A DNA stretch of 26,447 nucleotides, taken from NCBI GenBank assembly GCA_002329395.1, contig DCTQ01000009.1, positions 17,435 through 43,881 on the forward strand, read 5' to 3'. This document shows positions 22,572 to 26,447 of the stretch, piece by piece. The stretch's first letter is position 1; each line of letters starts with the position of its first letter. This DNA is from Candidatus Avelusimicrobium alvi. Its GTDB lineage: Bacteria > Elusimicrobiota > Elusimicrobia > Elusimicrobiales > Elusimicrobiaceae. The notes under the pieces were generated by a model, which was given only the letters and a program-made list of their open reading frames with translations, searched no databases and was not told where the DNA came from. A program made the translations under genes and the position numbers.

Positions 22572-25500
22572 ATGCAGGAAAATAATACGAACACGACAAC
22601 GGCTTCCGCCCCCTCTGCGCAAAACGCAAAGGGCGGATTCGCGTCATTTTTCATTCACCGGCCCGTACTGACCATTATGGCCAGCTTGGCGCTTATCATC
22701 GTGGGGTTGATGTCCTACAGCAGCATGGGCGTAGGCATGTACCCCAACGTGGAAGTGCCGTACGTGCTGGTGCAGACCACGCTGGCGGGCGCGAGCCCGG
22801 AGGAAATGGAAACCTCCGTCAGCAAAGTCATTGAAGAATCCGTCAACCAGATTGAAGGCATTGACGAGCTGAAATCCCAGAGCATGGAAGGCACGTCTCT
22901 GGTGATTATTAAGTTTGACCTGGAAAAAGACGGCGACGTCGCCGCGCAGGAAGTGCGCGACAAAGTGGACCTGATCAAAAACGATCTGCCGGACGGAACC
23001 GATGCCCCCGTTATTTTAAAGCTGGACGCGGATTCCATGCCGGTGCTGAACGTAGTAGTGTCCGGCGACCGGGATATTATTGATTTGACCGAAGTCGCGA
23101 AAAAGCAGGTTAAAGAAAACATTGAAAACATCCGCGGCGTAGGTTCCGTCAACATCGTGGGCGGACGCGAACGCGAAATCCATATCATCGTCAATCCGTT
23201 CAAACTCTATTCGCTGGGGCTTCCCATCAGCAGAGTAAAAGAAGCCATCCAAAAACAGAACGTGGAAATGCCGGGCGGCCGCGTGGAACAGCAGCACCAG
23301 GAATTCAGCCTGCGTATTTTGGGCCGTATTCCGGACGTGCCGTCGTTTAACGATATTTTTGTGGCCAGCCGCAAAGGCGCTTCCATCAAAATCTCCGATA
23401 TCGGCTACGCCGAAGACGCGGGGGAATACGACCGCGAATCCACGTTCTTAAACGGCAGACGCGCCGTTACGCTGGAAGTTAAAAAACAGTCCGGCACCAA
23501 CACGCTGGCCGTTATTGAAGGCGTGAAACAAAAGCTGGAGCTTATTAAGCCCACGCTCCCGAAAGATATTGAAATCAACCTGATGCTGGACCAGTCCGGC
23601 AACATTAAAGCGTCCGTGCACACCGTGCTGGAACACTTGATTTTGGGCGGTTTCCTGGCGGGCGTGATGGTGCTTATCTTTATGGGTTCGCTGCGCTCCA
23701 CGTTCATCGCGTTTTTGGCTATGCCCATTTCCATCATCGGGTCGTTCATCTTTATGAATATGATGGGCTTTACCATTGACTCCATGACGCTCTTGGGTTT
23801 GACGGTGGCCGTCGGTATCGTTATTGACGACGCCATCGTTATGCTGGAAAACATTTACCGCCATATGGAGAAATACAACAAAAAGCCGAAAGTGGCCGCC
23901 GTGGACGGAGCGAAAGAAATCACCTCCACCGTCGTGGCCACCACGCTCTCCATTCTGGTTATCTTCCTGCCGCTGGCGTATATGAGCGGTATTGTGGGAC
24001 GTATTGTAAGCAGCTACGGGATGACGGTGGTGTTCGCCATCGCGCTTTCCGGTATCGTGGCTTTGACGCTGACGCCGATGCTCTGCGCCAAAATGCTTAA
24101 AAAAGAAGACCAAAAAAGCAAACTGGATTTGATGGTGGACGCCATTAACAAAAAGCTGGTGGATTGGTATATCCCGATGCTGGAATGGTCCATTCACCAC
24201 CGCAAGACCATGGTGGCGCTGTCCGTAGCCAGCTTGCTTTTGATTGTGCCCATGATGCAAAAAGTGGGCGGCGAATTCTTCCCGGTGGACGACAGCGGTA
24301 AAATCCAGATTAACGTGGAAGCCCCCGTGGGCACCAGCTATCCGGACACCCAGAAAATCCTGATGCAGATTGAGCGCGACGTGCGCCGTATGCCGCACGT
24401 AAAGGACGTGCTGATTTCCGCCGGCGTGGGCGAAAGCAGTTTTGCCAACTCCAGCCCCAGCAACAAAGGCCAGCTGCGCTTTGAGCTGGAAGCGCGCGAC
24501 CAGCGCGAAGGGATGACTACGTCCGACTACTTAACCGTAACGCGCGAAATGCTCAAGAAATACGAAGGGCTCAAAACCAGCTCGTTCATCGCGAGCGAAA
24601 GCCCGTCTTCGGGCCAGAAAGAAGTGGAATTCCTGCTCAGCGGGCCGGACATCAACAAGCTGATTGAATACGGCAACGCCATTTTGGCCAAGCTCAAACA
24701 GGATCCGCGTTTTATTGACTCGGATTTATCCGTAGAACTGGCCAAACCGGAATACCGCGTGGTCATCAACCGCGAGAAAGCCCATAATATGGGTGTGAAC
24801 GTGTCCGACATCGCTTCCGCGCTGCGCACGATGGTGGGCGGTGAAGACGATATCTCCAAATATAAAGAAGGGGACGACTTATACGAAGTGCGCGTACGCG
24901 TGGCCGAAGAGTACCGCGATACGAAAGAAGCCGTTTCCGCGCTGATGGTGCCCGGCGAAACCAACGGGGAAGACACCATCGTCCGTCTGGACAGCGTGGC
25001 CAGCATTGAAGAAGGCCTCGGCCCCAGCCAGATTGACCGCTTCAACCGCCAGCGCCAGGTAACCGTACGCTCCAACTTAAACGGACTGGATACCCGCACC
25101 GCTATGGCTATTATTGAGCAGGAATATAAAAACCTGGGCGTGTCCAGCGAGTATTCCGGCGGTATGAGCGGAAGCGCGAAAGAAATGGGCCGTATGTTCC
25201 AATCGTTCCTGGTTGCGTTCGTGCTCGCGTTCCTGTTCAAGTATATGATTTTGGCCGCGCAGTTTGAAAACTACTCGCACCCGGTGGCCATTATCGTGTC
25301 CCTGCCGCTGACGATTCCGTTTGCGGTGTTCTCCCTGCTCATCACGGGGCAGACGCTGAACATTTTCAGCTTGCTCGGTCTGTTTATGTTAATCGGCGTA
25401 GTCAGTAAAAACGCTATTTTGCAGACCGATTATACCGACCAGCTGCGCGCCCGCGGTTACGGCCGCACGAACGCGATTCTGCAGGCGAACCGCGTCCGCT

Positions 25501-25775
25501 TGCGCCCGATTCTGATGACGACGCTTACGCTGATTGTGGGCGTGGTGCCGATGCTTATTTCCAACGGCGAAGGCGCCGAATCCCGCCGCAGCTTGGCGGT
25601 GGTTATCGTCGGCGGGCAGGCGCTGTCCCTGCTGGTTACGCTCCTGATGACCCCGGTTACGTATATTTTGATGGACAACCTGGGCAACTGGGTAAACTAC
25701 AAATTCAGAGGGATTCCTTATCCGGAAGACAAGGACAGCGACGTTATCCTGTCCGAAGTGCCGGAAGAAGATTAA
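22572..25775 (+). CDS. RND efflux transporter, HAE1 (AcrB/MexB-type) family
   Basis: A full-length 1067-residue pump with two repeats of six membrane segments and two large periplasmic loops. TM1 begins FFIHRPVLTIMASLALI. The proton-relay Asp419/Asp420 in GIVIDDAIVMLENI (TM4) corresponds to AcrB Asp407/408. GVVSKNAILQTDY carries the TM10 lysine equivalent to AcrB Lys940. Together with the DD pair this marks the drug/lipophile HAE1 class rather than heavy-metal pumps. The N-terminus has a 25-residue polar, Thr/Ala/Asn-rich extension before TM1. AAGGA precedes ATG. The substrate cannot be read from the sequence. It is the last gene of the TetR-controlled operon and is followed by a terminator. 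Confidence 0.96.
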   Translation: MQENNTNTTTASAPSAQNAKGGFASFFIHRPVLTIMASLALIIVGLMSYSSMGVGMYPNVEVPYVLVQTTLAGASPEEMETSVSKVIEESVNQIEGIDELKSQSMEGTSLVIIKFDLEKDGDVAAQEVRDKVDLIKNDLPDGTDAPVILKLDADSMPVLNVVVSGDRDIIDLTEVAKKQVKENIENIRGVGSVNIVGGREREIHIIVNPFKLYSLGLPISRVKEAIQKQNVEMPGGRVEQQHQEFSLRILGRIPDVPSFNDIFVASRKGASIKISDIGYAEDAGEYDRESTFLNGRRAVTLEVKKQSGTNTLAVIEGVKQKLELIKPTLPKDIEINLMLDQSGNIKASVHTVLEHLILGGFLAGVMVLIFMGSLRSTFIAFLAMPISIIGSFIFMNMMGFTIDSMTLLGLTVAVGIVIDDAIVMLENIYRHMEKYNKKPKVAAVDGAKEITSTVVATTLSILVIFLPLAYMSGIVGRIVSSYGMTVVFAIALSGIVALTLTPMLCAKMLKKEDQKSKLDLMVDAINKKLVDWYIPMLEWSIHHRKTMVALSVASLLLIVPMMQKVGGEFFPVDDSGKIQINVEAPVGTSYPDTQKILMQIERDVRRMPHVKDVLISAGVGESSFANSSPSNKGQLRFELEARDQREGMTTSDYLTVTREMLKKYEGLKTSSFIASESPSSGQKEVEFLLSGPDINKLIEYGNAILAKLKQDPRFIDSDLSVELAKPEYRVVINREKAHNMGVNVSDIASALRTMVGGEDDISKYKEGDDLYEVRVRVAEEYRDTKEAVSALMVPGETNGEDTIVRLDSVASIEEGLGPSQIDRFNRQRQVTVRSNLNGLDTRTAMAIIEQEYKNLGVSSEYSGGMSGSAKEMGRMFQSFLVAFVLAFLFKYMILAAQFENYSHPVAIIVSLPLTIPFAVFSLLITGQTLNIFSLLGLFMLIGVVSKNAILQTDYTDQLRARGYGRTNAILQANRVRLRPILMTTLTLIVGVVPMLISNGEGAESRRSLAVVIVGGQALSLLVTLLMTPVTYILMDNLGNWVNYKFRGIPYPEDKDSDVILSEVPEED

Positions 25776-25792
25776 TCCTTACGGGAAAACAG

Positions 25793-25827
25793 AAAAGCCG
25801 GACCTCCTTGCGGGGCCCGGCTTTTTT
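25793..25827 (+). terminator. Terminator of the efflux operon
   Basis: The stem AAAAGCCGG/CCGGCTTTT with a 15-base loop is followed by a T run, 17 bases after the pump stop codon. Confidence 0.88.
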
Positions 25828-25896
25828 ATGTACAGAGAGGGGATGTTGTTGTTCTTAATCTGTTTTAGGCTGTATGTTTCCGGTGTTACAATATAA

Positions 25897-25978
25897 TTCT
25901 TTTTCTGCGGCCGGAAAAAGAACAAAGGCGCTTTTTGCGTTTAAAAAGCGAAAACCGCGCCTGTTTAAGCGCGGTTTT
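25897..25978. repeat. Three back-to-back hairpins downstream of tRNA-Cys
   Basis: Hairpin 1 is TTCTTTTTC/GAAAAAGAA (25897-25922, loop of 8). Hairpin 2 is CGCTTTTT/AAAAAGCG (25929-25950, loop of 6). Hairpin 3 is AAAACCGCGC/GCGCGGTTTT (25951-25978, loop of 8). Hairpin 3 directly follows the tRNA-Cys 3' end on the minus strand and has a short T run, so it is the likely tRNA terminator. An alternative pairing AGGCGC (25926-25931) / GCGCCT (25957-25962) would break hairpins 2 and 3. A TATAAT at 25892-25897 on the plus strand leaves open a short plus-strand RNA. No gene is seen between 25828 and 25988. Confidence 0.6.
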
Positions 25979-25988
25979 ATAAATTGTA

Positions 25989-26060
25989 AGGTGCGGGCGG
26001 GAATCGAACCCGCGAATATGAGTTTTGCAGACTCACGCCTTACCACTTGGCCACCGCACC
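25989..26060 (-). tRNA. tRNA-Cys (anticodon GCA), CCA not encoded
   Basis: On the minus strand the acceptor stem GGTGCGG pairs with CCGCACC, the anticodon stem TGAGT/ACTCA closes loop CTGCAAA, giving anticodon GCA (cysteine), and the T-arm CGGG(TTCGATT)CCCG is canonical. The discriminator is T at 25989, the U73 expected for tRNA-Cys. The bases that follow are TAC, so CCA must be added after transcription, unlike tRNA-Val in this window. Confidence 0.96.
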
Positions 26061-26089
26061 GTATACGTCAAAATGATTGGAACAAAATT

Positions 26090-26095
26090 ATTATA
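26090..26095 (-). promoter_or_regulatory. -10 box for tRNA-Cys
   Basis: On the minus strand TATAAT lies 29 bases before the tRNA 5' end and is preceded by TGC, an extended -10. The 16-mer TTTTTGCTATAATAAT around it recurs exactly on the plus strand at 26315-26330, which suggests a favoured promoter core in this genome. Confidence 0.65.
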
Positions 26096-26143
26096 GCAAA
26101 AAAAGAGGTTTTTAGGAAGAAGCGTTAAAAATCAATTTGGGTC

Positions 26144-26171
26144 TTGATTTTTAAGACTTGGCTGCTATACT
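26144..26171 (+). promoter_or_regulatory. Strong sigma-70-type promoter without an obvious gene
   Basis: TTGATT (26144-26149), a 16-bp spacer, and the extended -10 TGC-TATACT (26163-26171) make this the best promoter match in the window. The -10 is embedded in the inverted repeat CTGCT-ATACT-AGCAG (26162-26176), which could be an operator. The -35 overlaps the descending arm of an AT-rich inverted repeat (TTAAAAATCAA...TTGATTTTTAA, about 26125-26154) that could terminate a minus-strand RNA. Confidence 0.65.
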
Positions 26172-26177
26172 AGCAGT

Positions 26178-26359
26178 ATGGGAGTGCCACAACAACCCGT
26201 TTTAGGGTATGCCTCTTGTAGGGGACTCGGCCTCCCACCTTTTCTTCCCGGTGCGCGGCGCGTGCCGGGATTTGTTGCGTAAATCCGGCGCAAAAGGCGT
26301 GCTTGCGGGCTTACTTTTTGCTATAATAATATAAAGGCTCCCGAACGGGGGCCGTTTTT
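26178..26359 (+). ncRNA. Candidate structured RNA (or leaderless 34-codon gene); strand uncertain
   Basis: Transcription from the strong promoter should start near 26178. The first 60 bases can close on themselves: GGGAG-T-GCC at the start pairs with GGC-CTCCC near 26228-26236, enclosing CCC-GTTTTA-GGG. A second hairpin CCCGGTGCGC-GGC-GCGTGCCGGG follows (26247-26269). It competes with a third pairing through AAATCCGGC (26281-26289). The hairpin GGCTCCC-GAAC-GGGGGCC with a T run (26336-26359) would end an RNA of about 180 bases. On the minus strand the order AGTCCCCT, CATACC, TGTGGCACTCC recalls the core of E. coli 6S RNA as I remember it, so a minus-strand 6S-like RNA is an alternative. A 34-codon frame also opens with ATG at 26178 and ends at 26282. 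I cannot decide between these. Confidence 0.4.
26336..26359 (+). terminator. Terminator-like hairpin at the right end
   Basis: The stem GGCTCCC/GGGGGCC (one G-U pair) with loop GAAC is followed by GTTTTT. It lies only nine bases after a perfect extended -10 (TGCTATAAT, 26319-26327), so it may end the upstream RNA or a very short transcript. Confidence 0.55.
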
Positions 26360-26417
26360 CGCGGCTTCGGGCCGGGGCTTTTGCGTCAAAAAGCTTTTGT
26401 CTTTATACATTTTTTGA

Positions 26418-26423
26418 TATAAT
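26418..26423 (+). promoter_or_regulatory. -10 box of a gene beyond the window
   Basis: A perfect TATAAT in an AT-rich stretch, with TTTTGT at 26395-26400 at 17-bp spacing as a possible -35. No start codon follows within the remaining 24 bases. Between the terminator-like hairpin and this box (26360-26417) I see only a small GCTTTT...AAAAGC inverted repeat. Confidence 0.5.
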
Positions 26424-26447
26424 AAAGTATTGCCTTGCGCGGGCGTA

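Noticed and set aside
23448..24398. 316-residue minus-strand frame inside the RND pump gene, rich in His and Gln
   Set aside because: It is an antisense shadow produced by GC-biased third positions. The plus strand there encodes conserved pump motifs, including the Asp419/420 pair.
1..26447. CRISPR arrays, insertion sequences, integrases, prophage genes
   Set aside because: No regularly spaced repeat array was seen, and no frame shows transposase, integrase or phage features. The only repeats are the 64-bp pair near tRNA-Val and hairpins.

Overview
This window is chromosomal housekeeping DNA from a Gram-negative (diderm) bacterium. An outer-membrane TolC-type channel with an RND pump, meso-diaminopimelate-type cell-wall genes and MurNAc recycling genes show the envelope type. 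Gene order, compact protein sizes and overall style suggest a gut-associated member of the Elusimicrobiota. That placement is an impression from memory, not a search result. I see no transposase, integrase, phage gene or CRISPR array.

Layout. Positions 1-4054 (minus strand) form a tightly packed transcription unit: AI-2E family transporter, AmpG-like MFS permease, murQ and anmK (cut by the window edge). The last three are a MurNAc/muropeptide recycling module. Positions 4180-4254 hold tRNA-Val(CAC), followed by about 280 bp of repeated, strongly palindromic non-coding DNA that contains tRNA-like fragments. Then come marC (4696-5382), uvrB (5451-7466), a catalytic-domain-only biotin ligase (7609-8199), a convergent stand-alone receiver protein (8266-8631, minus), tilS with an overlapping pentapeptide-repeat gene (8676-9988), and a convergent TIGR02757/DUF2400 gene (9995-10762, minus).

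Positions 10797-17623 hold two opposing cell-wall blocks. murE-murD runs on the plus strand and dapA-asd-dapB-murC-like on the minus strand, and they meet at back-to-back terminators. The minus block runs from aspartate semialdehyde towards diaminopimelate. MurE carries the DNPR signature that goes with diaminopimelate, so the two blocks fit functionally. The murC-like ligase has a variant P-loop and an unusual cysteine-rich tail.

Positions 17758-19476 hold sppA and a small membrane protein. Positions 19634-25775 are a self-contained efflux operon: a TetR regulator with a perfect 16-bp palindrome over its promoter, a TolC-like channel, a periplasmic adaptor with no alpha-hairpin, and an HAE1-type RND pump. 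The final 620 bp carry tRNA-Cys(GCA) on the minus strand, three adjacent hairpins, and a very good promoter (26144-26171) that drives no recognisable gene but heads a structured stretch.

Points that stand out: (i) a recurring layout in which the -10 box lies 6-7 bases before ATG with no Shine-Dalgarno, suggesting leaderless mRNAs for uvrB, birA, tilS, murE and the TIGR02757 gene; (ii) the duplicated palindromic tRNA-associated element; (iii) the probable structured RNA at the right end; (iv) the cysteine tail on the Mur ligase; (v) the hairpinless efflux adaptor; (vi) a possible leader peptide before marC.
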